Shown piece by piece: positions 7,955 to 16,610 of a DNA stretch of 64,000 bases. Each line of letters starts with the position of its first letter. Position 1 is the stretch's first letter. The stretch comes from Pelagibacteraceae bacterium AG-349-O05 (GTDB lineage: Bacteria > Pseudomonadota > Alphaproteobacteria > Pelagibacterales > Pelagibacteraceae): NCBI GenBank assembly GCA_003281005.1, contig QCDE01000001.1, forward strand, positions 62,001-126,000, in the 5' to 3' direction. A model generated the notes under the pieces. That model had not been told where the DNA came from. It ran no database searches and was given only the letters and a program-made list of their open reading frames with translations. The translations under genes and the position numbers were made by a program.

Positions 7955-9243
7955 TGTTAGTTTGGTTTCTCCCTTTGTTTTTAATATTTTTGTTAATTGG
8001 TTTGCCTGTATTTTTTGGATTGTTAGCAGCACCAGGGATTTTGCTCTGGTTAAATGATCAAGCAAGAGATGGAGCTATGCTTTATAGAAATATTTATAAT
8101 GGAATAGATAGCTTCCCGTTGATGGCAATTCCATTTTTTATGTTAGCAGGGGAGTTAATGAACAGAGGAGGAATAACCCATCGACTTGTTGAATTTAGTC
8201 AAGCGATGATGGGTCACTTAAAAGGGGGATTAGCTCATGTCAATGTCCTGACTTCAATGTTGTTTGCTGGTTTATCAGGTTCAGCTGTAGCTGACACATC
8301 GGCAATTGGATCAATGCTTATTCCTGCAATGGAAAAACAAGGATATACAAAAAAATTTGCAGCAGCTATTACTGCGGCTAGTTCTGTAATTGGACCCATA
8401 ATTCCACCCTCAGGGATAATGATTATTTATGCGTATGTAATGGGTGAGAGTGTTGCAGCATTATTTTTAGCAGGAATTGTACCTGGTATTTTAGTAGGAG
8501 TTAGTTTGATGGTCACAATAAAATTTATGGCCAAGAGATATAATTTTCCAGCAGTAACCGAAAAAACAACTTGGAGCCAAAGAGGCAAGGCATCTCTTAA
8601 AGCTTTTTTTCCTTTAATGACACCAGTGATAATTTTAGGAGGTATTCTTGGTGGAATTTTCACCCCAACAGAAGCATCAGCTGTTGCAGCTGCTTATGCA
8701 ATGTTTATCGGTTTATTTGTTTTGAAATCATTAAAATGGAAAGATGTTCCTAAAGTCATGACAAAAGCAGCGATGGTATCTTCAGTAGTTCTTCTTTTAG
8801 TTGGTGCCGCAATGGCTTTTAAAACAGTTGTAAGTTTATCTCATGCTCCTGAGCATCTTGCTGCGTTCGTTTTAGGATTAACTGATAATCCATATGTTTT
8901 GTTATTTCTTATAAATATTTTATTATTTATTGTTGGAATGTTTTTAGATGCAGGTCCAGCTATAATTATTTTAGGACCAATTCTCGGTCCAGTTTTTGTT
9001 GAACTTGGAGTTCATCCTGTGCACTTTGCAATTATAATGTCGGTTAATTTAACAGTTGGTTTAGCAACTCCACCAATGGGTCTTGTCTTATTTGTTGCAT
9101 CTTCTGTGTCTGGGGAAAGAGTAGAAACAATAGCAAAAGCTATATTGCCATTCTTAGCAGTAGAAGCTATAGTTATATTTTTAATAACATATTTTCCGTC
9201 AATTTCGATGACGATTCCTTTGCTTACTGGATTCGCTAAATAA
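7954..9243 (+). CDS. dctM: TRAP transporter large permease (DctM-type)
   Basis: A 429-aa polytopic protein, the transport subunit of the TRAP system. Family features include FPLMAIPFFMLAGELMNRGG, GLSGSAVADTSAIGS and IIPPSGIMI, then a second repeat with TPTEASAVAA and a C-terminal NLTVGLATPPMG. Length is typical. It is coupled to dctQ by TAATG and followed after 90 bp by the binding-protein gene. The 90-bp gap ends in a good ribosome site (GAGAGGG), so dctP may also have its own promoter. Confidence 0.95.
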   Translation: MLVWFLPLFLIFLLIGLPVFFGLLAAPGILLWLNDQARDGAMLYRNIYNGIDSFPLMAIPFFMLAGELMNRGGITHRLVEFSQAMMGHLKGGLAHVNVLTSMLFAGLSGSAVADTSAIGSMLIPAMEKQGYTKKFAAAITAASSVIGPIIPPSGIMIIYAYVMGESVAALFLAGIVPGILVGVSLMVTIKFMAKRYNFPAVTEKTTWSQRGKASLKAFFPLMTPVIILGGILGGIFTPTEASAVAAAYAMFIGLFVLKSLKWKDVPKVMTKAAMVSSVVLLLVGAAMAFKTVVSLSHAPEHLAAFVLGLTDNPYVLLFLINILLFIVGMFLDAGPAIIILGPILGPVFVELGVHPVHFAIIMSVNLTVGLATPPMGLVLFVASSVSGERVETIAKAILPFLAVEAIVIFLITYFPSISMTIPLLTGFAK

Positions 9244-9333
9244 ATTTAATTATTTTTTTACTAGTCGATAGACTCTCTAATTCAATTTAAGTATAGTTTT
9301 CATACATAAATATTTAATGAGAGGGAAATAATT

Positions 9334-10386
9334 ATGAGTAAATTAATTAAATCATTTTTTTCATTATTATTCTTAATTAGTTTTACTGCATCTGTTTCAG
9401 CTGCAGATTACAACTTAAGAATGACAATGAACTCTAATGATCAAGATGAAGATTATGATGGTGCTGTAGTATTTAAAAACTACGTAGAAGCAGCTTCAAA
9501 TGGAAAAATAGCTGTAGAACTATTTGTAGGTACGCAGCTTTGTTCAAAAGGTGCTGAGTGTTTACAAGGTGTATCTGATGGAAGTATAGATATTTACATT
9601 TCTACTTCTGGAGGTGCTGCAGGCGTATTCCCATATGTTCAGGTTTTAGATTTACCTTATCTAATGGCTGATGACAGAATTGCTGAAGATGTAATGCAAG
9701 GTGATTTTGTAAGAACAATGAGAAAAATGGCTCTAAAAGATTCTAATGACTCAATTAGATTGATGACAATTGGAAATACTGGAGGATGGAGAAATTTTGC
9801 TAATACAAAAAGAAGAGTTGCAAATCCATCTGACATGAAAGGTTTAAAAATCAGAACAGTTGTAGCTGATTTACCTCAGGAACTTGTAAGAGCATTAGGT
9901 GCATCTCCAACTCCTATTCCATGGCCGGAATTGTTTACATCATTTCAAACTGGTGTAGTTGAAGGATCTAAAAATGGAATAACTGATATTATGAACATGA
10001 AGTTTCCTGATGCAGGTCTAAAATACGTTACTTTAGATGGTCATGCATACATGGGTGCATTGTGGTGGATGAATAATGCAAAATATCAATCGATGTCAAC
10101 AGATCTTAAAAAAGTTGTGACTGATGGTTTCTATGCTTTGCAACAAGCAACTTTTGCTTCTCCTAAGAGAAAATCAATCAAAGCTTACGAGGACTTTGTA
10201 GCAGGTGGTGGAGATTTATATGTTCCTACGCCTGATCAAAAAGCTAGTTTTAAAAAAGAAGCTAGCCCAGTGTATGATTGGTTTAAAGCTAATGTTAAAG
10301 GTGGAAAAGAAATTTTCAACGCTTTAACTAAAGCAGTAGCTAAAGCAGAGAAAAAAGCATCGAGCGCATACAAAAAAGATTTGTAA
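9334..10386 (+). CDS. dctP: TRAP transporter solute-binding protein (DctP-type)
   Basis: A 350-aa periplasmic receptor with a signal peptide cleaved after about residue 23 (VSAAD). GLKIRTV near 168-174 supplies the Arg that in this family binds the ligand carboxylate, and the PWPELFTSFQTGVVEG block closes the site. The ligand is thus most likely an organic or sugar acid; it cannot be named. It is the last gene of the dctQMP group. An 11-bp hairpin (10399-10430) follows, shared with the convergent SEL1 gene. Confidence 0.94.
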   Translation: MSKLIKSFFSLLFLISFTASVSAADYNLRMTMNSNDQDEDYDGAVVFKNYVEAASNGKIAVELFVGTQLCSKGAECLQGVSDGSIDIYISTSGGAAGVFPYVQVLDLPYLMADDRIAEDVMQGDFVRTMRKMALKDSNDSIRLMTIGNTGGWRNFANTKRRVANPSDMKGLKIRTVVADLPQELVRALGASPTPIPWPELFTSFQTGVVEGSKNGITDIMNMKFPDAGLKYVTLDGHAYMGALWWMNNAKYQSMSTDLKKVVTDGFYALQQATFASPKRKSIKAYEDFVAGGGDLYVPTPDQKASFKKEASPVYDWFKANVKGGKEIFNALTKAVAKAEKKASSAYKKDL

Positions 10387-10398
10387 TTTCAAATTAAT

Positions 10399-10430
10399 AT
10401 AATGGGGCGGATTTAAGTTCGCCTCATTAT
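10399..10430. terminator. hairpin between convergent dctP and SEL1-repeat genes
   Basis: Arms 10399-10409 and 10420-10430 pair over 11 bp with one G-U on the plus-strand RNA and a 10-base loop. There is no T-run after it in the plus direction. The right arm covers the stop codon of the minus-strand gene (10427). It probably ends or protects the dctP transcript; termination itself is not shown. Confidence 0.5.
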
Positions 10431-10897
10431 CTAAAAGGATATATCCAAGATTTATAATCTTTTATGAGAATATGAGCTTTTTCAATTTGTTCAGGAGTCA
10501 TTTTTTTAATTACTTCTTCCTGAGAAATTGCAGCATCAGGATCTCCACCAATAGCAGACAAACCGTACCACATATAAGCTCTAACAAGATCGGGAGCAGG
10601 AAGTCCTCTACCAATTTCGTAATACCACCCAACACCAGATTGAGCGCCAGGATGACCTTTCATAGAAGATCTGAGATACCATTCAAAAGCTCTAACATCA
10701 TCTCTTTCAACACCAAGACCCATAGCATACATAATTCCAATAAGCTCTTCAGCATCAGCATTTCCAGATCTAGCAGCTGGCATAAGTTCTTCCATAGCTT
10801 CTTTAAATTTTCCTTCTTCCATCAAATCTCGAGCATTTTCTATTTCCGCGAAAACTATGGTTGGGAGAAACAAAAGTATAAAAAGATATTTAATCAT
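10427..10897 (-). CDS. secreted SEL1-like (TPR-type) repeat protein
   Basis: A 156-aa protein with a clear signal peptide ending FAE near residue 18. About three SEL1-like helical repeats follow, each with the AxxxIGxMYxxGxGV pattern (for example AEELIGIMYAMGLGV and AQSGVGWYYEIGRGL). SEL1 repeats mediate protein-protein contact, and the partner is unknown. Its start codon lies inside, or directly next to, the start region of the divergent di-haem peroxidase gene, with no free space for a conventional promoter between them. Confidence 0.85.
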   Translation of the reverse strand: MIKYLFILLFLPTIVFAEIENARDLMEEGKFKEAMEELMPAARSGNADAEELIGIMYAMGLGVERDDVRAFEWYLRSSMKGHPGAQSGVGWYYEIGRGLPAPDLVRAYMWYGLSAIGGDPDAAISQEEVIKKMTPEQIEKAHILIKDYKSWIYPFR

Positions 10898-12235
10898 TTA
10901 AAAATAATATTATTTATAATTCCATTTTTAATTTCAGTAAATAAAACTTACGCAGTTGAATTACCAAAACCATTAAAGAGTGAAGATTTCCATGAAGTTG
11001 ATATTAAAAAAGTTAAAATTGGAAGACTTTTATTTCATGATAAAATTTTATCTGCAAATCGAAACATTGCTTGCGCGACTTGCCATAGTCATGATCTAGG
11101 TGGTTCAGATGGACTTTCATTAGGAATTGGTGAGGGAGGTCAAGGCATAGGATTAGAAAGAACTGCAGGTGAGGGCGATGATAAAATTAAAAAACGAATT
11201 CCAAGAAATGCATTAGCTTTATGGAATTTAGGATTTAAAGACATTACTACTTTGTTACATGACGGAAGGGTAACTAAATCGAATATATTTGGTAACGGTT
11301 TTAATACACCTGCTCAAGAAGCTCTTCCTAAAGGGCTTGATAATATAGTTGCAGTTCAAGCTTTATTTCCAATGACAAGACAATTTGAAATGGCTGGAAA
11401 TCCAGGTGAAAATGAAATTATAGGACTTGTTTCAAAAGTTGGTAAAGACAGCATGAGAATAGATAGAGTTTGGCCTGTAATTACTCATAGAATAAGAGGA
11501 ATTCCTGAATATGTTGAAATGTTTAAAAATGCTTTCGATGATGTCGATAATGCTTTAGATATAAATATTACACATATAGTAAATTCAATTGCAGCTTTTG
11601 AAATTCATGAATGGACCTCTTTTGACTCTCCATTTGATGAATATTTAAATGGAGATAAACAAGCTTTAACTTTAAAGCAAATAAATGGGATGAATTTATT
11701 TTATGGAAAAGCTAACTGTAGTTCCTGTCATTCAGGACCTTTGTTGTCAGATCAAAAATTTCATTCAATAGGAATTCCCCAATTTGGTCCTGGAAGAACA
11801 AGGCCTTTTGATCCTTATGCACGTGACGTTGGACGAATGGTTGAAACGGATAACATAAACGATATGTATAAATTTAAAACGCCAGCATTAAGAAACGTTT
11901 CTTTAACAGCTCCCTACGGCCATAATGGTGCTTATCCAACTTTAAAATCAATAATTAAGCATCATTTAAATCCAATAAAAATGAATAAGAATTGGAAACC
12001 TGAATATGCAAATTTACCTAAGGCACCTTGGTTAGAAGAAATTGATTTTGTAACTTTTTCAGACAAAAGGGAACAAGACAGAATTCTATCCAGTATTGAT
12101 ATACAGCCTATACAATTGAATGATAAAGAAATTGATCAACTTGTTTCTTTCCTCGAGTCTTTAACTGGCAGAAGTGGAAATCAGAGACCGCTAGGTAAAC
12201 CAGATATAGTGCCAAGCGGGCTAAGTATTGATTAA
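10886..12235 (+). CDS. di-haem cytochrome c peroxidase / MauG family protein
   Basis: A periplasmic enzyme with two c-type haem sites, CATCH (from about 11071) and CSSCH (from about 11716), plus the family's C-terminal PALRNVSLTAPYGHNGAYPT. Members reduce hydrogen peroxide or carry out MauG-type oxidations. Codons from 10886 encode a good signal peptide ending in Ala near 10954 (NKTYA). The reading frame has no ATG, GTG or TTG there. The nearest in-frame Met upstream would add more than 100 residues antisense to the SEL1 gene. An ATA at 10886 is the likeliest non-standard start; a sequence error is the alternative. The start is provisional, the family assignment firm. Confidence 0.85.
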   Translation: MFNHLKIILFIIPFLISVNKTYAVELPKPLKSEDFHEVDIKKVKIGRLLFHDKILSANRNIACATCHSHDLGGSDGLSLGIGEGGQGIGLERTAGEGDDKIKKRIPRNALALWNLGFKDITTLLHDGRVTKSNIFGNGFNTPAQEALPKGLDNIVAVQALFPMTRQFEMAGNPGENEIIGLVSKVGKDSMRIDRVWPVITHRIRGIPEYVEMFKNAFDDVDNALDINITHIVNSIAAFEIHEWTSFDSPFDEYLNGDKQALTLKQINGMNLFYGKANCSSCHSGPLLSDQKFHSIGIPQFGPGRTRPFDPYARDVGRMVETDNINDMYKFKTPALRNVSLTAPYGHNGAYPTLKSIIKHHLNPIKMNKNWKPEYANLPKAPWLEEIDFVTFSDKREQDRILSSIDIQPIQLNDKEIDQLVSFLESLTGRSGNQRPLGKPDIVPSGLSID

Positions 12236-12265
12236 GTTTTTAAATTAAACTGATACAAACAGAAT

Positions 12266-13351
12266 ATGAAAAAAAAAATAAAATATGGAATTATTGGAGC
12301 AGGGACAATGGCTCGAGAACATATTTTAAATATATCATTAATCGACAATGCTGAAGTAGTTGCACTTGCTGATCCTCATCAAGATTCATTAAATCTGTGT
12401 AATGAAATTCTAAAAACAAAAGTTTCTTGTTTTAAAAATTATTTAGAAATGATTGAAAAAAATATTGTTGATGTATACTTAATTTCATCTCCTAACTTTA
12501 CTCATATAGAAATCTTGAAAGATGTAATCAAAACAAAAAAACACATATTAGTAGAAAAACCATTATGCAATAATACTAAAGATTGTTTAGAAATAAAAAA
12601 ACTTACAAAAGATTATCCCTCAGTATTTTGGACTGCGATGGAGTATAGATATATGCCTCCAGTATCAAAGTTTATTAATGAAATTCATAATAACAAAATT
12701 GGTGATTTAAAAACTTTAACTATAAGGGAACATAGATTTCCTTTTTTAAAAAAAGTTAATGATTGGAATCGTTTTAAGGAAAATACTGGAGGTACACTTG
12801 TTGAAAAATGCTGCCATTTCTTTGATTTAATGAGATTGATTATCCAAAGTAAGCCACTCAGTGTATATGCAAGTGGTGGTCAAGACGTTAACCATTTAGA
12901 TGAAGTGTATAATGGCAAAAAACCAGACATAATTGATAATGCCTATGTGATTGTAAATTTTGAAAATGGAGTAAGAAGTTTGCTTGAGCTTTGTATGTTT
13001 GCAGAAAATTCTGACATGCAAGAAGAGCTAGTAGCTACAGGAATTAAAGGAAAAATCGAAACTTCAGTCCCCTCTGATATTTCAGGTAAAACCTCATCAA
13101 ATATAAGAATTGGAATGAGAGATGGTAAAACACACATCGAAAATATTGAAGTAGATAAAAAAATTCTTGAGGCCGGCCACCATCATGGATCTACTTACTA
13201 TGAACACTTAGCTTTTTTGAAAGCTATTGAAAATAATTCAGATCCAGAGGTTTCATTAGAAGATGGTTTAATTGCTGTTGCTGTGGGAGAGGCTGCGGAG
13301 CAATCAATAAAACAAGGTCGATTAATAAATCTAGAGGAAATAATTAGTTAA
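12266..13351 (+). CDS. Gfo/Idh/MocA family oxidoreductase
   Basis: A 361-aa NAD(P)-dependent dehydrogenase. Its N-terminal GIIGAGTMA Rossmann motif is followed by VEKPL and, in the C-terminal domain, GGTLVEKCCHFFDLMR, which carries the His-x3-Asp pair used in catalysis. A HHHGSTYYEH segment occurs near the C-terminus. Sugars, inositols and amino-sugars are all possible substrates. It follows the peroxidase gene by 30 bp, and its last 8 bases overlap the end of the convergent 2-hydroxyacid dehydrogenase gene. Confidence 0.88.
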   Translation: MKKKIKYGIIGAGTMAREHILNISLIDNAEVVALADPHQDSLNLCNEILKTKVSCFKNYLEMIEKNIVDVYLISSPNFTHIEILKDVIKTKKHILVEKPLCNNTKDCLEIKKLTKDYPSVFWTAMEYRYMPPVSKFINEIHNNKIGDLKTLTIREHRFPFLKKVNDWNRFKENTGGTLVEKCCHFFDLMRLIIQSKPLSVYASGGQDVNHLDEVYNGKKPDIIDNAYVIVNFENGVRSLLELCMFAENSDMQEELVATGIKGKIETSVPSDISGKTSSNIRIGMRDGKTHIENIEVDKKILEAGHHHGSTYYEHLAFLKAIENNSDPEVSLEDGLIAVAVGEAAEQSIKQGRLINLEEIIS

Positions 13352-14267
13352 AAAAATCTGTAATTTTTTTAACTATATAGTCACTTACTCTAATGTTCGA
13401 CTCTGTTGTTACGCCAGAAATATGAGGTGTTAATATACAATTCATACCTGGTTTTATTTTGCTATAAAATTCACTCTCTATTGGTTCTTTTTCAAACACG
13501 TCTAGAGCAAAACCAGAAATAATATTTTTATGGTAAGCTTCAATTAAATCACTCTCGTTTATAATACTCCCTCTAGAGGTGTTTATTATAATCGGTTTAT
13601 TTTTCATTTGAGAAAATGACGATTTATTTATCATATATTTGGTTTCATCTGTTAGAGGCAGGTGTATTGAAATGATATCTGATTTTTCATATATTTCATT
13701 TAAACTTGATAATTTAACATCAATTTCTTTATTATTTATTTCCTTAACATAAGGGTCGTAAGCTAAAATCTTTAAACCATTTTTTAAAGAATACTCAGCA
13801 ACTTTTTTTCCAATTGTGCCAAATCCTATTATTCCTAAATACTTTTGGTTTATTTCTATAGATTTAATGGTTGTTCTTGGCCATTCACCCTTGATAGTTC
13901 CGTTATGAAACATTGGAATTTTTTTAATAAGAGACATTGATGAAGAGACAACATATTCAGCAACAGAAACTGCATTCATTCCTGTAGCTGGTTGAACATG
14001 AATATTTTTATTTTTGCAATATTCTGTATCAATATTGTCTAAACCAACACCTAACCTTCCAATAAATTTAAGATTCTCTGCTTTTTTTAATATCTTAGAA
14101 TTTACCTGAGTTTTATTTCTTACAATTAATCCATCATAGTCTTTAATTTTTTTTTCTAGATCATTCTTGTTCCCATATAAATTTTCATCATAAACAATAT
14201 CAAATTTTTTATTTAAATTTTCTAAACTTATTTGATTAATAAATTCTGTGATTAAAATTTTAGGCAT
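13344..14267 (-). CDS. D-isomer-specific 2-hydroxyacid dehydrogenase
   Basis: A 307-aa NAD-dependent dehydrogenase. It shows RLGVGLDNID, the GFGTIGKK dinucleotide loop, and the catalytic Arg (NTSRGS), Glu (FEKEPI) and His (TPHISG). It is the third gene of a minus-strand operon: aldehyde dehydrogenase, HpcH/HpaI aldolase, then this enzyme after a 22-bp gap. A role in reducing or oxidising a product of the aldolase, such as glycolate, glycerate or lactate and their keto forms, would fit. It is clearly diverged from the 6281 and 57299 pair. Confidence 0.88.
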   Translation of the reverse strand: MPKILITEFINQISLENLNKKFDIVYDENLYGNKNDLEKKIKDYDGLIVRNKTQVNSKILKKAENLKFIGRLGVGLDNIDTEYCKNKNIHVQPATGMNAVSVAEYVVSSSMSLIKKIPMFHNGTIKGEWPRTTIKSIEINQKYLGIIGFGTIGKKVAEYSLKNGLKILAYDPYVKEINNKEIDVKLSSLNEIYEKSDIISIHLPLTDETKYMINKSSFSQMKNKPIIINTSRGSIINESDLIEAYHKNIISGFALDVFEKEPIESEFYSKIKPGMNCILTPHISGVTTESNIRVSDYIVKKITDFFN

Positions 14268-14289
14268 TATTTTTTTAATACTAAACTAA

Positions 14290-15081
14290 TTAGTAAGCTT
14301 TAGATTCTTCTTTTTTAGAAGCACCTTTCATTTTTTCTACTACAGATTTTGCTACTGCGCTTAGAGATCTTTGGTCTGATCCAATCGTTACAAAATTGAA
14401 ACCTATATCTATCATTTTTTGTGCGTATTCAGGTGTACCATTGTGAATTCCAGCAAAAATATTATTTTTCTTTGAATGTTCTAAAATTCTTAATATTTCA
14501 GAATAAGCTTTTGTGCTTTTATCTCTATCAAAACCAGGCTCTTCACCTATAGCCAAACTTAAATCAGCTGGCCCAATATATATACCATCAAGGCCAGGAG
14601 TTGACATAATTTCGTCTAGTTTCTCTAAAGACTCTTTAGTTTCTATCATAGCTAATTTAAGTATTTCATTATTAGCGTGTTTCCCATAATCTGAACCACC
14701 ATAAATTAATCCTCTTACTGGACCAAAGCTTCTGTAACCGCTTGGTGTATACATACAAGCCTGAACAAATTTTTCTGCTTCTTCTTTATTACTTACCATT
14801 GGACAGATAATTCCATAACAACCCGCATCAAGAATTTTCATTATTTGACCTGGCTCATTCCAATTTACTCTTGCCAAAGGAGTAACATTTGTTGATGATA
14901 TTGTTTGTAGCATTGGTAGAGCGTTAGTATAATCAACTAGTCCATGCTGCATATCGATAGTAAGTGAGTCCCAACCTTGATGAGCCATCACTTCTGTTGA
15001 AACAGTACTTGGTATTTGAAGCCATCCATTTATAACAGGGCTCCCTGCTTTCATCATTTCTTTTACTTTATTTTTTCTCAC
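14290..15081 (-). CDS. HpcH/HpaI-family class II aldolase (2-keto-3-deoxy-acid aldolase)
   Basis: A 263-aa pyruvate aldolase. The catalytic His is H46 (DMQHG), R71 (PLARVNW) binds the keto acid, and the metal ligands are E147 (MIETKES) and D173 (GPADLS). Enzymes of this family split 2-keto-3-deoxy sugar acids, such as 2-keto-3-deoxy-L-rhamnonate (RhmA) or 2-keto-3-deoxyglucarate (GarL), or 4-hydroxy-2-oxoheptanedioate (HpaI), to pyruvate and an aldehyde. The aldehyde dehydrogenase 2 bp upstream in the same operon would oxidise that aldehyde. No homoprotocatechuate genes are nearby, so a sugar-acid role is preferred. Confidence 0.9.
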   Translation of the reverse strand: MRKNKVKEMMKAGSPVINGWLQIPSTVSTEVMAHQGWDSLTIDMQHGLVDYTNALPMLQTISSTNVTPLARVNWNEPGQIMKILDAGCYGIICPMVSNKEEAEKFVQACMYTPSGYRSFGPVRGLIYGGSDYGKHANNEILKLAMIETKESLEKLDEIMSTPGLDGIYIGPADLSLAIGEEPGFDRDKSTKAYSEILRILEHSKKNNIFAGIHNGTPEYAQKMIDIGFNFVTIGSDQRSLSAVAKSVVEKMKGASKKEESKAY

Positions 15082-15083
15082 GA

Positions 15084-16526
15084 TTATATTTTTAAACCCA
15101 TATGAGTATATTTTACGTTTAAGTAATCTTTAATTGCACCTGATCCACCTTCACGCCCATAACCAGTTTGTTTAATACCTCCAAAAGGAGCTTCAGCAAC
15201 AGCTACCACTCCTGTATTTACTGCAACACATCCAGATTCTAATTTTTCAGAGCCTATGTGAGCCTGGTCCATTGAGTTTGTATATAAATAACTACATAAT
15301 CCTAAATCGTTGTCATTTGCTCTTTCAATAACTTCTTCAAAAGTTTTAAATGTTAATATTGGTACAAGTGGACCAAAGGGTTCTTCTTTCATAATAGTGA
15401 AATTATCTTTTACATTATCAAAAACGGTTGGTTCAAAAAAATATCCTTTATTGAAACCAGAGGGTCTTTTTCCTCCCATTAATACTTTAGCACCCTCAGC
15501 TTTTGTTGTTTCAACTAATTTTTCAACCTCATCTAATCTTTTAGCAGTACTTAACGGACCCAATACTACGTCATCTTCCATTCCATTACCGATTTTTAAT
15601 TTTTTTGCTCGATCCATAAAAGCACCAACAAACTCATCTTTTTTATTTTCTTGAATATAAAATCTATTAGGTGAGATACATACTTGACCGTTATTTCTAA
15701 ATTTTCCAGCAATAGCTATATCTACAACTTTATTAATATCTACATCTTCACATACAATAAATGGAGAGTGTCCACTTAACTCCATGGTAACCCTTTGAAC
15801 TTTATCTGCAGCTTTTTTTAAAATTATTTTTCCAACTCTTGTAGACCCCGTTATTGAGACTTTTTTTACGATATCTGAATCCATTAATTCATTAGAAATT
15901 TCTGCTGGATCTCCCGATAGCATATTAATCACTCCATCTGGAATACCAGCTTCTTTACATATATTGATTAACTCCATCACTGATCCAGGTGTAATTACAT
16001 CAGGTTTACAAATAACAGAACAACCAGCTGCTAATGCTGTTGAAATTTTTCTCGCAGCCAAAAGTGTTGGGAAATTCCAAGGAATTAAAGCTGCAACAAC
16101 ACCGACAGGTTGGTAATATATATGCCCTCTTGTTTCAGAAAATCTAGTTTGAAATGATTGCCCATAAATTCTTTTTGTTTCCTCTGCATTCCATTCAAAA
16201 ATATCTGCAGCGGCAGCTACTTCTCCTGCACCTTCTGTTAACGGCTTCCCCACTTCAAGTGTTAACCATTTTGCTAAAACATCTTTTCTTTCTCTAATTA
16301 ACTCTGCAATTTTTCTTATTATGTATGCTCTTTGCCATGGTGCTGTATTTTTCCAAATTTCTAAACCTTTTTGAGCAGATTTTAATGCTCTTTGCACATC
16401 CACAGAAGAAGCTTTTGATGCTTTTCCAATTACTTCTTCAGTTGCTGGATTTATTACTTCATAAGTTTCTTTCTTTTCGGCTTGTTGCCACTTACCATCA
16501 ATGAATTGTCCAAATTTTTCGTACAT
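15084..16526 (-). CDS. NAD(P)-dependent aldehyde dehydrogenase
   Basis: A 480-aa ALDH-superfamily enzyme, resembling succinate-semialdehyde, lactaldehyde and 2-oxoglutarate-semialdehyde dehydrogenases. N151 (PWNFP), K174 (CKPD), E249 (TMELSG) and the nucleophile C283 (GQVCISP) are all in place. The usual ELGG is altered to ELSG. It heads the minus-strand operon with the aldolase, pointing to oxidation of lactaldehyde, glycolaldehyde or a semialdehyde released by aldol cleavage. It is not the CoA-acylating IolA/MmsA type as far as I can tell. It diverges from iolD across 84 bp. Confidence 0.92.
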   Translation of the reverse strand: MYEKFGQFIDGKWQQAEKKETYEVINPATEEVIGKASKASSVDVQRALKSAQKGLEIWKNTAPWQRAYIIRKIAELIRERKDVLAKWLTLEVGKPLTEGAGEVAAAADIFEWNAEETKRIYGQSFQTRFSETRGHIYYQPVGVVAALIPWNFPTLLAARKISTALAAGCSVICKPDVITPGSVMELINICKEAGIPDGVINMLSGDPAEISNELMDSDIVKKVSITGSTRVGKIILKKAADKVQRVTMELSGHSPFIVCEDVDINKVVDIAIAGKFRNNGQVCISPNRFYIQENKKDEFVGAFMDRAKKLKIGNGMEDDVVLGPLSTAKRLDEVEKLVETTKAEGAKVLMGGKRPSGFNKGYFFEPTVFDNVKDNFTIMKEEPFGPLVPILTFKTFEEVIERANDNDLGLCSYLYTNSMDQAHIGSEKLESGCVAVNTGVVAVAEAPFGGIKQTGYGREGGSGAIKDYLNVKYTHMGLKI

Positions 16527-16572
16527 AGAATTTATTATTAAATTTACTTAAAATTATTTATAATTTAGAAAG

Positions 16573-16586
16573 GTTTATATATAAAC
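16573..16586. promoter_or_regulatory. 14-bp perfect palindrome in the ALDH-iolD divergent spacer
   Basis: GTTTATATATAAAC is a perfect palindrome placed 25 bp before iolD and 47 bp before the aldehyde dehydrogenase start. The position suits an operator serving both directions, but in DNA this AT-rich such a palindrome could arise by chance. Confidence 0.3.
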
Positions 16587-16610
16587 ATTGTAGATAATTA
16601 AAGTTACTTA

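Noticed and set aside
10472-10885. Upstream in-frame extension of the di-haem peroxidase gene by about 138 residues
   Set aside because: It is wholly antisense to the SEL1-repeat gene, low in complexity (Ser/Phe-rich), and would place the signal peptide in the middle of the protein.
14290-16526. Reading the HpcH/HpaI aldolase and ALDH as a homoprotocatechuate pathway
   Set aside because: None of the ring-cleavage or other hpa genes is nearby; all surrounding genes concern sugars and sugar acids.
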